Assembly (NCBI GenBank): GCA_037042185.1
Contig: JAXQJY010000031.1
Coordinates: 248,001-312,000 of the forward strand
Direction: 5' to 3'
DNA length: 64,000 bases
From: Sordariomycetes sp. S80-01Y
Lineage: Eukaryota; Ascomycota; Sordariomycetes
Shown one piece after another: positions 42,862-54,101 of this stretch; positions within the stretch are counted from its first letter, which is position 1, and every line of letters begins with the position of its first letter. Both the position numbers and the translations under genes were made by a program. The notes beneath the pieces are model-generated. The model was not told the DNA's origin and searched no databases. It saw only the letters and a program-made list of their open reading frames with translations.

Positions 42862-45154
42862 TTACTGCGACGCATTATACGTCAGATCAACCAACAAATC
42901 CATATTACTGTTGAAAATAGGATCCTTCATCAAGAAGTTGCCCCCACCTGGCAGGACGAAAGCAAAGTCCCTCTCCAGCCGCTCGTTGATTGACTTGACA
43001 ATTTGGACAATCCTGGCGTTTTCAAAGTACTTGTGCTCCAAGTCGTTGGCGAAATTGTCCATATTCGTACCGCCGAAGCCGAACGAGTTAGAGCCGTCGG
43101 AGGTGGTCTTGACCCAGCCCGGCGGCATCAGGATCTCCATTGAGAGCTTGCCGTCGAGAACTGACGCGAGAGATATGGACGTCTTGCCTGCACGGGTAGC
43201 TTTTGCACTATTATTGGATGGATGAGTAGAGGATCGTGTCTGTTATTAGGGGAAGCACTTACACGCCCTTGCTGTTGATCCCAAAAGTCTTGAGGTGAGT
43301 TTCCAACTGCAAGGATGCCGTCGTTGTCCACGAGATGCGGTTCGTGCCCTCCTCAACCATGAGCTCATTGAAGACTTTCACTGCTTCTCGTCAGCATTCA
43401 TGTCGTTGCAGAACAAACCAGGAAAGGAGGTGCAGATGAAAGGCTAACCTTGACCCCAGGCCTTCGACTGGAACCCCGCCCTGCCATCCTCATCTGACTT
43501 GGTATTGGCCGAACTCCACGTATAAAGGGTTTTGCCGTCCACGGTCGATTTGTTCCACGCAAATGCCGAGTCCGGTTTTGTTGGCCGCCCGATCCCGAAT
43601 GAGTACTCGGCTTTGGCTGCTCCCGTCTTCTTGGTATGCGCATTGGTCATCTCAAAGTGTGTCGCTTTGTTGATGACGGCTAGCTTGGGGATCAAAAAGC
43701 CGTCGATGAAATCGCCGCGGTGAATGGCCAGGCACCCTGCCACAGGATTGGCGTCATTCAGCGTCACCCAGTTAGCGCTCCATGGCAGATACCCGCTGCC
43801 GGGAATAGCTTGATTACGAGTCATTCCGAGATAAAGCAGCGTGTTTTTGTTCGCCCTTGAGCCAAGACCTTCCACGGGGTCGGTCACTTGAACTTTGAGC
43901 CCCTGGAGCGTTGTCTTGCGGTAAGGGTAGGTTTGAAGAACTTGGCGCGTGGGCGGCATAGTAGGGTCCGGGAGATCGCCGGCGCGGTCCACGAGGGAGT
44001 AGTTGATGCTCAGAGACAAAGTCTTGAGATAGGCGGCCACTAGTGCGGCGAAGCTCTCGCGTCGAGAGGTACTCATGTCGAAGGTCCCGAAGCTGCTCAT
44101 GGACCAGGTCTCGTCAGTTAGACGGGCGGCTGTAAACTTAGTCAGTAAGGTGCGCAGGCCTCCCTCAGTACATCTGCACTGGTAGATTGTAGTTCTTACT
44201 GTCGAACTTGGCAACAAGAGCACTTATGCCGAACGAGCCTGGCACGTCGTACTTTGCCGCCACGCGGCGGTACTCGTCACCTCGGCTGTCCAAATCAACA
44301 AGCTGCAAGTTGACCTCGACGACCACCTTCCAGCCGAACGTGTCATCGACCTGCACAAGAGATTGGTTTCCTGCGTCCCACACACTGCAGGCACCTCCCA
44401 GGAAGTTGAGATAGAACAGGACCGAGCCGCTGCCCTGGGTTGCCTCGCTCAGCACCTTGAGAGACAGCTGGGGCGCGGCCATATCGGCATTGATACTCTC
44501 GCCGTTCGGGACGCTATTCTGATTGTTTTCCACGGGCACCACCATGGTCTGGAACTCTGGACGCTCGAAGTCTGCCCATCGGAAGAAAAGCTGAGAGTTC
44601 AGAGCGGCCTGAGACACAGCAACAAGCTGTCTGCATGTCAGTATTTACTAATCACTTGACTTGGTCAGGAAAAAGAATATAGTACGGACCATTGAAAAAT
44701 TTCCTCCTCCCTTGGCGTCGAGAGAAGTCTTTGTGCGTCTCAACAGATTGTCCAGAACAGTTAACCCCCTCTCGGCGTCGTCCACGTCCCCATCTTTAGC
44801 CTCATTGTCACCATCGGTGACAGTACGAGGGACCGGGACCGCAGCTCTTCCCTCCACAGACGGAGTCTGCACCTCGGGGATTTTGATGTCCAGGCCTTCG
44901 TTGATGTATTTCTGAAGCTCAGGATATTCAGCCACAGCTTCGGCAGCAAGAGTTGGGTCTTTGAGGAAGAGAGCCCGAGCTGCTTCCTTGACCTCCGGAT
45001 CGTCCAGGTTGAGTGAGACCGTGCTTGTCAGGTCTGTTGCAGAGAGGCCAGATTTGTCTTTGGCTGGCTTCACGGATGACTTCTGTGTGAAATGAGAGGC
45101 ATCTCTCAAGACAGCATCCACCGATGATGGGGATTTCTTCAGAATAGAGGCCAT
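42862..45154 (-). CDS. Unrecognised 678-aa intracellular protein, possibly TULIP/P47-like
   Basis: Five exons on the minus strand: 45154-44690, 44626-44200, 44129-43449, 43380-43263, 43207-42862, open throughout. The start is set at MASILKKSPSS (45154): a TATA box lies 32-41 bp upstream, ruling against the in-frame ATG at 45289. No signal peptide or membrane segment. Residues 1-155 are polar with an acidic helix (EVKEAARALFLKDPTLAAEAVAEYPEL). The rest is beta-rich: VSQAALNSQLFFRW, VLFYLNFLGGACSVW, WKVVVEVNLQLVDLD, then LSINYSL and a C-terminal LMPPGW segment. The alternation of long amphipathic strands resembles tubular lipid-binding (TULIP) proteins such as clostridial P47/OrfX, but this is a weak impression. 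Intron 1 needs a rare GTCCGT donor. Divergently paired with the gene at 46064. Confidence 0.65.
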
Positions 45155-46063
45155 TGTATTTGATGGATAAATAGCCCTGGTAGTGTATATTATAAGGAAA
45201 GTGTCAAGATTATTCTGGTTGCTAATAGATCTGGAGCCTTTGTGGTGAAGTGACTTGGGAGATAGAGACGCATCAGACAAAACACTCATAACTACCCTTC
45301 CTTAAGTATTTGTGTCCTCAATGCTTGCTTCAATTAATCTTCTCCATTGTGGGGGAACGAAAACCGTAAAGTCATAGCAGTTCACCCGTGCAGCCAACCG
45401 TACCTGCATGTGACCCGACACGCCAGAACTATACTGACGCCTGCTGGTATCCTGTCAGCAGCTGACAGCCATGCCGGAGGCTTATTTCTCGTCTAGGAGG
45501 TTGAAGTTTGTTCAGCAGCTGCATAATGTGTCAGAAGCTGAATGTTTAGTAAGAAGCTGAAAGATGAAAAGTCGCGCTGAGCTGCCAGCTGCCTAGCTGC
45601 TGGGACCGGGACCAGACTCTTGGAGACTCCAGCCAATGTTTTAGTCCTCTGCTGTGCAGCCCAAAAGTCATCCTTAATAGAGAAGCTTATTTCAATGGCG
45701 TAACGACAGGATGCAAGCTGCTGACAGTAAGCCCTCCAGCGTGTGATGGTATGAGGTCTTGGCGATTGCGCCACACACCGGGCATTCCGACGCCTGGGGC
45801 GGGAGGAAAGAAGTTGTATGATAGAGCTACCTTGTAGAACAGTTTACTATCACATCGTAAACTTTGATTAGATACAATATGGTAATTAATGGGGATGCTT
45901 GTAAGATGGAAGAGCCAGCGGCGATGAGAGTCATGGGAGGGCGATAAAAAACCATTAAAGCCGTGCCCAGTGCCCATCTTGACTTAACTTGCAAGAATTT
46001 TGACACTATATGACCTATATAGCTAATTCTTCTTCAATTTTGAAGTGAAAAAAGGAAACCATC
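45155..46063. promoter_or_regulatory. Bidirectional promoter of the 678-aa / 1277-aa gene pair
   Basis: 909 bp between divergent start codons. Each side has a TATA-like box close to its ATG: TTATAATATA (45186-45195, minus strand) and CTATATAG (46015-46022, plus strand). The middle (about 45440-45730) is unusually rich in CAGCTG and AGCTGC motifs and contains the palindrome at 45452-45468. The two genes are likely co-regulated. Confidence 0.6.
45452..45468. promoter_or_regulatory. Inverted repeat CTGTCAG-CAG-CTGACAG
   Basis: A perfect 7-bp inverted repeat with 3-bp spacer containing CAGCTG (E-box type), about 300 bp from one start codon and 600 bp from the other. Further CAGCTG or AGCTGC copies lie near 45514-45519 and 45580-45602. 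Candidate binding site for a dimeric (bHLH-like) regulator; binding is inferred. Confidence 0.45.
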
Positions 46064-49000
46064 ATGGCGAGCACCACCATTACTCACGACTCAGAGTTGA
46101 TGAAACTCCACGTCTGCGCTATTCCAGTGCCGCCGTCTCGACGTTTCTACACTGTCCGAGACGAGAATGACCGTCCCCTCGTCTTCAGTGTCGGCCTAGA
46201 CCAAGTTCTGTATGCCTTGAAGGAGAACTCATCGGGTGCTCGCACGCTCGTGAACTTGAGTAAGGCCCTGGCGATTGACGAGACCAAGGAGCTGGTGTCG
46301 ACTCTGGACGTGGCGCAAGACTGGCAGTCCGATGACATCTACCTCACATTCACCACGGCTCCAGTGCCAGTTGAGGGGGGTGAAAAGCCGAAAGCGAACG
46401 AAAATACTCAGTATCGCCTCAATGTGCTTCGCCCCTTTGATCCCTCCCTGATTGACGCGGACGCGGAGCAGAGGAGCCTGCAGCATCTCCTCGTTGCTCA
46501 CAAGACGAAGGGTGGCAACAAGAAAATCACCAAGGTGTTCATGGTAAGTTCCTCTGCGTAGATCCCAATCCAATATGAATATATTTGCTGATCGATACCC
46601 TAGGCTGACGGCAAAGTCGCGGGAGCGGCATACCCAGAAGTCATGGTGTCGTATGTAGCCCTCAATTCGATCCACAAGTCGACTGATGTCGCTCGGATCA
46701 AGTTTGATCAGGGGCTGAAAACGTGGACCATGGCATCAGACTTTGACCTGCCTGAGAACGTGACCGACGTCGTCGACCTGTGCCCGGCTGTGTCAGCGTA
46801 TGGGCCAGGCTACTTTGCCTTGTATCGCATCCAGGGCCAGGCTCGACTTGTCTTCATCACGACGCAGAAAGTTTCGGGCTTCGCTTTTGAAGTGGCGTTG
46901 AACTGCCCGTCGGGCGCTCGAGCCATTCGCACATATCGTGAATTTGGCCGACGAGGACTCAGCGCGGTGCTCGTCGGTGGTGATGGTTTGCACCATTGGG
47001 CCTCAAACGAGTACTTGAGGGCTGGACAGCCCGGACGGTTGGTCTCGGCGACTAATGACTTCCGAGAGGTCGTCCAGCTTGACGTCGCCCAGTCCCAGGG
47101 CATGCTGTCTGTGTTTGCGGAGACCGAGGCGTATGGCCTAAGCTACGCGCGCGTTCCTGTATCCAACGCGAACTTTGCGCAGCCGCTCACCTCCATTAAC
47201 CTAGTTGCTGAGGGGCTAGGGGGGGCATATTCGCCTTTTGTTGACCCGAAAGACCTCACCCAACAAGTCATAGTTGCCAACAAGACAGGCGTTTTGACTC
47301 TGCTGTCGCAGGATCAGTCCACGGGCTGTTGGCAATCGTCGCCATTCTACGTGCCGGACCCGGACAAGGTAATCGAGTACTCTGGCTACATGACTCGCGT
47401 GGTCTTCACAAAACCTAAGGGCAATAACTACGATATCCAGGTGCCCCTCGTCGACCAGCCAGTAGTTATGAAATATCCGGTTTACACCGACGTACTGGTC
47501 AACGGGCGCAGCATCACGATCGGACCATCCGGCACCCAGGTGCTCACCGACAACCGCGGTGTGCTGAGCTATCTCATTCCATCTTCCGTTGTTGCAGCCG
47601 ACTTTGTGACGCTCGAAAACCCGGGCGGTGGTGATCCTGACATACTCAGTGTCCCTCTGGAGATTGATCCGACGCAAAAGGTGTTCGAAAAGCTTGCCAC
47701 GTTGGAAACAGCGCAGGGCCTCAAAGACGCAAAACTGCCCAATGGCAGGAAGCTCCTTGCGAACAGCAACGCCAGCGGGCGTGACATTGAGCAGTATGCT
47801 TTGGCTTTGAAGGCCATGGGTGAGCAGCGTCGGAAGCTCAAGAACGGGGAGGCTCCTCGCGTGGCCAGGGAGTCTACCCTTGGGGTCGCTGCCGTCAGCA
47901 TGGAGAGAACAACGATCGCGTGCAGTGCTGGCTGGTCGGGGATGAGCCGTGATGCTGATCAAACTTCCGCGATGAGCCGAGCAGCCCGGGGGAATTTCAT
48001 ACAGAGCGGACTCGAGGCTCTCAGAGACTTGCTCAACTCCGCCAGGGAGGCAATACAATGGGGGCTCGAGAAGGTCGGGGATCAGCTGGAGCTGTCAATT
48101 GAGCGAACTGACAGGCCTGGTTTGAGGTTCTTCCTCACTAGTTTGCTCCACATTACCGAGGCCATTTCCGTCATCTTTGACTTCGTTTTTGAAGCCGTCG
48201 ATGACTTCCTCGAGTTCCTTCAAGCCGTGCTCGATATCGAGGCCTGGGGCGTAGCCAAGCGCTACATAGTCCGTCTGGCCAATGGAGCGTTTGACATGGC
48301 TGGGGTTGCCATCGACAGGGCCCAGGATAAAGTCTCATCTTTCTTTGACGAGATAGACGAGGATGTCAAAAACTTTATCTTTCCCCCGGAGCTTGACGGC
48401 CTCGGCATATTCGAGATGCTCGGAGGCGGTGGGCAAAAGTCTCGAGACGCCGCCGGGAAGTCTCTGGAGAGGGAGACTACGGACTCGTCCGTCAAGGCAA
48501 ACTATATGGAGTATCAGGTATGGATTTTTATATTCCCGGTTTAAAAGTTTCATGCTAACCCGCGAGCAGCTTACGCATGGCGGTGTCGGAACCTCTCTCA
48601 ACCGCACCGTCTTCCCCTTTCCCGAGCAGGAAGGCATCACAAATCTCTGGAACGACGTCATCCAGCCGCTGCTCGATCAGTTTGTCAGCATCATAGAGCA
48701 AGCGGCCAAGGATACCATCCTTCTCTTCAACGATAAAGACGACGTAACCTTTGGCCAGGCCCTCTCGCGGCTTTCGTACAACCTTATCAGTGGGCTGATC
48801 GAGCTCGTCAAGAGGCTTGTCAACGGGTTGCTTGAGCTGGCCACGGAGATTCTAGCATCTATGAAGAGTGTCATGAATAAGCAACTCGGCAATGTCCTCC
48901 TTAATTTAATCACGGGAGGGGACAGCCTGACAGTCATGGACATTGCTGGTTGGATCATGGCTCCGTTTGTGCACCTCGGTTACGTCGCCGTGACGGGCGA

Positions 49001-50009
49001 GGGCATGCCTGAAGGCAATGCGGTGCCAGACTTTGCGGGGGCTGCCTCGGGGTCTCAGGAGCCCGAGAAAGAGGCACCAGGAATCAAGACGAAGGCGGCC
49101 AAGGCGGAGGAAGAACCTGAGGGCTACGTCAACAAATCCGAGGTCAGCGAAGCTGCCCAGCGCTTTGACCTAGCGGCCGGCATTATTGAAGGTGTCGTGC
49201 GCGTAGCCGGTATGATTGAAGGGTTCGTCGGCGTCTTAAGTGGAAAGAGCCCAGCTTCTGCAGGATTGGCTTCTGTAGAGGGAGCTTCTACAGGGGCGCC
49301 TTCTACTGGAGGCATGAGTCGCGCCAGAAAGCTCCCTCCCACCGACTCACGAGCCCAGCTCTACAAATTCCAGAGCCCCGACCCTCTGACTCATCGTATC
49401 TTCCTGTCAACAGATGGTGTATCTTCAGCCTTGATCGGCGGCTTGTCGACCCGCGCGGCAAAGGGCAAGTTCTCCGCGAAAGCTGCCCTCCCATGGATTG
49501 GTACCATCTTCAAAGCCATTGGGGTTATCATCACCTTCCCGGAATACCACCCTCCTCACGCAAAGGGTGTCGAACTTGCCAGAAAGCTTTCGGCTTGGAT
49601 AATTTCCTTTATCGACTTGATCGGCTGTGCTTACCTGAAGGTCTACCCAGGGGTGGGCGATTCTCAAGAAGTCGTCTTCTCCATGTTTATGTCATTCCTT
49701 GGCTTTTTGCCCTCCCTCATGGCGGCGGTGTTGGATTTCAAGGAGGCCAAAAAGGAGCAGGAGGACTGGCCGGACGAGGACACTCCGGAAAAGAAGAAGC
49801 GCATGGCGGCCGCACGACTGTCGCTGGTCTTCGTGGATGGGATCGGCGCGATAGGAAACGGGTTCTTGGCCATGTCGACTGGAAGCTGGGACACTGCGAT
49901 AGCGGGGACCGTCGTTGTTATTACAACTGTGGCGGGTGTAGCGATCGTTGAGACTACAGTTGTGAGATGCTGGCAGACGCAGAGCAAGAACTATTTTGTT
50001 TGTGTCTAA
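46064..50009 (+). CDS. Unrecognised large protein (1277 aa) with beta-propeller-like N-terminus and hydrophobic C-terminus
   Basis: Three exons: 46064-46543, 46604-48517, 48570-50009, introns of 60 and 52 nt, frame open throughout. No signal peptide. Residues 1-510 are beta-rich with propeller-like repeated strands (YFALYRIQGQARLVFIT, LSAVLVGGDGLHHW, QVIVANKTGVLTLLSQD). A sandwich-like segment follows (TDVLVNGRSITIGPSGTQVLTDNRGVL). Residues about 640-960 are helical and amphipathic (LRFFLTSLLHITEAISVIFDF, LLDQFVSIIEQAAK). After a Pro/Ser-rich linker the last 170 residues hold four or five strongly hydrophobic helices (ALPWIGTIFKAIGVIITF, LSAWIISFIDLIGCAYL, VFSMFMSFLGFLPSLMAAVL, TAIAGTVVVITTVAGVAIV). 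This could be a membrane-inserting region. I do not recognise the family. It shares a promoter with the 678-aa gene, so a joint function is likely. Confidence 0.75.
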
Positions 50010-51500
50010 GGCGCGAGGTTAGTGGCCACGTCTCCGAACATCAATGGGCAACCCTCCAGCTACGACGCTTTGTTATTTTCATATCTCTTTACCCTACATA
50101 GGCGTTAACTTAAATTGATGGAAATCGGTTATTTCATTCTATTGTTAGCTATAGTCTGGTATGATGGCCTCCTATGCATGGGGGTTTTAGATTTTTATGA
50201 ACCGCACACTAGATACAGGCGGTCTACTTGTGCCCAATGCAGGTGGAAAAGCTCCAGGCTGTCAGAACACCAGAATCAAATTTATAACACAGGTTTGCTG
50301 TCCTACGAGTCGCTAGCGTGAGCTGCAATGGGTGAGAAAAACAGCGATCTGGCACTAAGGGTCTCAACGTGAAGATCAGCTGAACTTTATTGCTTGCCAC
50401 TATGGCTGGGGGCACGTCTACGGCCGATGGTGATACGAGTTCCGGCGCCAGCGACAATGCCAATTCTGGGCGGCCATGTGGACCGGTTGGGGCCGAGCCC
50501 AGTGCCAGAGGTCGGGGATGGTCTGCCTGCATGCGCAGACCAAACCTTGCTCCGGGGCAGTGCCCTTTGATTGCCGTGCTGGCCATGCCTGGGCCGTATC
50601 ACATTTTGTTAACTCGGGAAGCTGGAACTCAGGAACGCACCGTTGTTCACCAGGTCCTACTTGCATTCCTCGATGTGCCCTACGCGCCGACTTTGTGATG
50701 TTCAGTGCATGCAATGCTCTGAATCTCAACGAATAACCAAGAGACTGTCCTAAAGAAGTCTCCAACGACCAATACTCCCATATAGAGGCGACCAGCAAGG
50801 TTGCAAAAGAGTGGCCCTATCTGGGTTACGGCTGCATATGCACAATATATACGACCCTTGTCTTGAAGTAACCATGACGGAGTGTTGGCCAAATCTGAAC
50901 GGCAGAAATGGACGACCCTGCATTAATAGCCGTACGCTCCATAGCATCTGGTAGACGGCTGGGACAAGCTACGAATTGCCACGTAGTCTCCAGGTCGGTA
51001 GGCTGGAGAGGCGGGGCGGCAAGCTGAAACTTGGACGGGGGATACCAGAACCCTGCCCGAGCTGTCAAACCTAGGCCGTTTTGGATTCACGTAATTTCAC
51101 TCATCCGGCATACGACTCTCAAACCTGAGGTCCGATTTTACGTGCGACGAGCCGACGATGATCCCTTCTGGAATTGGTCTACTAGGCGACGGGACAAAGC
51201 TTGAGCCTAAATTGTCCCTCCTTGTCGCAGACTCCTGATGGGAGTATCATCTTACCAATCATACCTTGACTACCGTTGCATGTTGATTCAGTTTAACCGC
51301 TGCCGCCATATGAATCCCCACAATGATGTGGAATCAAATGTCTGGCGATGTGTATATTAAGCGTCCGAGTTCAATCCAGTGCCATCAGCCATCACATCAA
51401 TCCTCAGCACTCCTGGCCGACCCAGCACCACTCCTGAAGCACGGCGACCGAACTTCCAATACACAAAGAAAAACGCCAACAAAAGCACTCCTCGCCGAAA
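50010..51500. other. Gene-poor intergenic region
   Basis: 1491 bp. Overlapping open frames on both strands at 50390-50798 show no domain. TATATTAA at 51353-51360 is a candidate TATA box about 140 bp before the small secreted protein gene. Confidence 0.4.
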
Positions 51501-51825
51501 ATGTACGCCCGCGCTGTCTGCCTCATCGCTTTCGCCGCCCTCACCATGGCTGCGCCCCAGCGGGACCCCGACAACAACGGCGACCGCACCGCCCAGATGG
51601 AACGCGTCGAGGACCTCCGTAACAAGGGGCTTGTCTGCAACGAAGCTGCCCAAGGCTCATTCGTCTGCTCCGATGGTTTTGGCGGCGACTGGTCAGTTCA
51701 TTAGCACCCCGCCCCAACTCGAGCGCTGCAACGCGTGCTCTACCCGATCATTGAGAATGTAGAACTAACGGTAACTGCTGAATAGCTTCATCAACATCTT
51801 CGGAGAAGGGAACTGTCTGATTTAA
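51501..51825 (+). CDS. Small secreted cysteine-containing protein (effector-like), 76 aa
   Basis: Two exons, 51501-51691 and 51786-51825, joined in phase 2 across a 94-nt intron (donor GTCAGT, branch AACTAACG, acceptor AATAG). A signal peptide MYARAVCLIAFAALTMAAP is followed by a 57-residue mature chain. That chain has four cysteines (LVC, FVC, GDC, GNC), enough for two disulphides, with Gly-rich spacing (DGFGGDCFINIFGEGNC). Without splicing the frame ends after only two further mature-chain cysteines, so the second exon completes the even number, which supports the splice. Small size and secretion are those of fungal effectors or killer-like peptides; no family was recognised. It lies in the gene-poor right half. 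Confidence 0.65.
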
Positions 51826-53270
51826 AGGATTCAGGGAATGGAGTTGACTGTTCATGTTTCATAACTCTGCTAAGTGTATAAAGCCGATTGAAAGCTGCCT
51901 GTGATACCCGAGCCACAGCGTATCATATACAATTGACAGACTTGCCGATCAAGACCAGAGACGCGAAAAGTTTCTTTCAAAAGGTACTCGAATTTGTGCA
52001 CAAGATCGCTGAACTCGACAAATTCCCTAAGGTGCATTGCATTCAGCGCCCGGGCTATCTTCCGGCCCTTCTTCTCTGCCATGTCCTTGTAGATCTCAAT
52101 AAGTATCCGTAGCTTGTATTGATCGCCTGTCTTCGGCACTGGTGTATGATTTCGAGTGTGGCCTCACACGTAACTAAGTTGCGAAGCTGGACGGCGACGT
52201 GTTGTTCTGATGGGAGGTACCTTACTATTGGGATCACAGACTCGATGCCGTCGACAGTTGTAGCCTCCGTAATCACGCTTTGAACGTCCCATCGACTCCG
52301 CAAGCATTGACGACACGCTTTAGTCTAGAAAGCTCACTGGGGTGGGTCACATACATGAAGTTCGCCCTGCTCATACCAAGGCTTCGGCCTTCGGTCGTTT
52401 CGGGGGAGGCAGTCTCGCCCAGATGTGTCGTGAAGCGCCGTGCTCCTCGGTAAATTTAGGCACTTTCATTTGCTGCGCTTAGCCTTGTACTGAATTAAAG
52501 TCTCGAACACTGTGACAGGTCTCTGAAGAAAGAAAGACAGGCTTTCTCTGTTTTGACTACACTACAGGCCTCCCGCTACTTCGGCCCTTCCTTTCAAGAT
52601 TGAGTTATCTACTTGGTCTTTCTTGTGAAATTGTAATTGCTGAATCTGTATCGGCAAAATGTTTTGTAAGTATCACTTGGCCTCCAAGTGCTCAGCACCC
52701 GTGGCTGTCAGTTCCCGCGAAATGGGAAGGTATTATCTAAGGCAATATTTTTCTTGGTACACTTCAGTTGACCGCTTCAGATGCAAAGCTAAGATCTTAG
52801 GCATTCGCTGATTGTTTTTGATCACGCAATATATCCTGTTGGACACTTCTTTCAATGGCTGCGACCAAGAGGAACAAATCAGGTCTAGGTACCACGCTTT
52901 AGCTCCGCAGAGGAGAACTAACTCGACGTACTAACGGCCTATCTCGCTAGTAACGAGCAAGGTCTATGCTTTGAAATTATAAGGCCACGTAAGCAACGAG
53001 CTATATCCTACGCCTTAGCCATCTAAGTCTCAACGTTTATCTCCAAGAATAATGTTATGTCGAGCTAGTTCCTGAGCCACCACATGGCGGCTTCCGGTCG
53101 CATTACTACCACTTCGTGCCTCATAAGAAGAACTTGATTTTTGGGGGGCCTCCGAAATAACGAAACTAGAGTTCTTTCCGTAGTATATAACTATCTACAA
53201 GCTACCGTCAACCCGGCTTATCGAGGTCTGTGGCCTAGAGTTCTTCCGACAACGAAGGGCAAGACCAAAG
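51826..53270. other. Gene-poor, TA-rich region with unrecognised open frames
   Basis: 1445 bp. Minus-strand frames at 51870-52139 and 52055-52303 read like pieces of a protein (KLRILIEIYKDMAEKKG; ATTVDGIESVIPIVRYLP) but match nothing I know and overlap in different frames; they may be remnants of a gene. From about 52450 to 53250 the sequence is rich in TA and CTA/TAG words with no frame, perhaps degraded repeat DNA. Confidence 0.3.
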
Positions 53271-54101
53271 CTAAGACTGCAAGAACTGGAGCAAGTCGTT
53301 GTTCACTTGATCCACGTTGATGTTGTGGATTCCATGCGAACCCCCCTTGTACACCTTCAGCGTGGCATTGGGGATGAGCTTGGCTGACTTCTTGCCTGAA
53401 ATCTCAAAGGGCACAATCTGGTCATCATCTCCGTGGAGCAGGAGTACAGGTACACTGATCTTGCGCAGATCTTCGGTAAAGTCCGTCTCGGAGAAGTCCT
53501 TGACGCAGTCATACGTCGTCTTGAAACTCGACATCATTCCCTGCCGCCACCAGTTCTGGGCGAGCCCCTCGCTCTGCTCGGCGTTGGCGCGGTTGAATCC
53601 AAAGAATGGGCCTTTGGCCACGTCAAGGAAGAATTGGGAGCGGTTCTTGTTCATCGAATCCCGGAAGCCGTCGAACACAGAAAGTGGGAGGCCATCTTGG
53701 TTGTTCGAGGTCTTTGCCAACAGCGGAGGTACGGCTCCGACAAGCACTGCCTTTTTCACTCGACTGGTACCATGGCGACTGATGAACCTGGCAACCTCAC
53801 CGCCTCCGTGAGAATGGCCCACCATGGTGACATCCTTAAGATTGAGGTGTTCGAACAGCTGGAGCAAGTCGTCGGTGAAGGTGTCCATGTTGTTCCCAGT
53901 CCAAGGCTGGCCTGACCGGCCGTGACCGCGACGATCATGGCCGACGACACGGTAGCCGCGCTCGGCCAGAAAGGCCATCTGGTTCTCCCAGTTGTCGCTG
54001 CTGAGGGGCCATCCGTGTGAGAAGGTGACGACCTGGCCCTTTGGGTTGCCCCAGTCCTTGTAGAAGAGCTCCGTTCCGTCCTTGAGCGTGAGATATGGCA
54101 T
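53271..54101 (-). CDS. Non-heme haloperoxidase-type alpha/beta hydrolase, 276 aa
   Basis: Single exon. Start MPYLTLKDGTELFYKDWG is typical of bacterial cofactor-free chloroperoxidases. The oxyanion region FSHGWPLSSDNWENQ, then GHDRRGHGRSGQPW, the nucleophile elbow VGHSHGGGEVARF (usually GHSTGGGE; here His follows Ser), acid HGDDDQIVPF and base GGSHGIHN give the Ser-Asp-His triad. No signal peptide. These enzymes are perhydrolases or esterases acting on small esters or lactones; the substrate is unknown. Length is normal (about 275). Intronless and bacterial in style, so horizontal origin is possible, though such genes are common in fungi. Confidence 0.9.
   Translation of the reverse strand: MPYLTLKDGTELFYKDWGNPKGQVVTFSHGWPLSSDNWENQMAFLAERGYRVVGHDRRGHGRSGQPWTGNNMDTFTDDLLQLFEHLNLKDVTMVGHSHGGGEVARFISRHGTSRVKKAVLVGAVPPLLAKTSNNQDGLPLSVFDGFRDSMNKNRSQFFLDVAKGPFFGFNRANAEQSEGLAQNWWRQGMMSSFKTTYDCVKDFSETDFTEDLRKISVPVLLLHGDDDQIVPFEISGKKSAKLIPNATLKVYKGGSHGIHNINVDQVNNDLLQFLQS

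Noticed and set aside
50224-50798. Several overlapping frames of 70-126 codons
   Set aside because: They overlap on both strands, with no domain and no codon bias.
52450-53250. TA-rich stretch considered as transposon remnant or RIP-mutated repeat
   Set aside because: No terminal repeats, target duplication or readable transposase or polymerase motif was found by eye; base composition alone is not enough.
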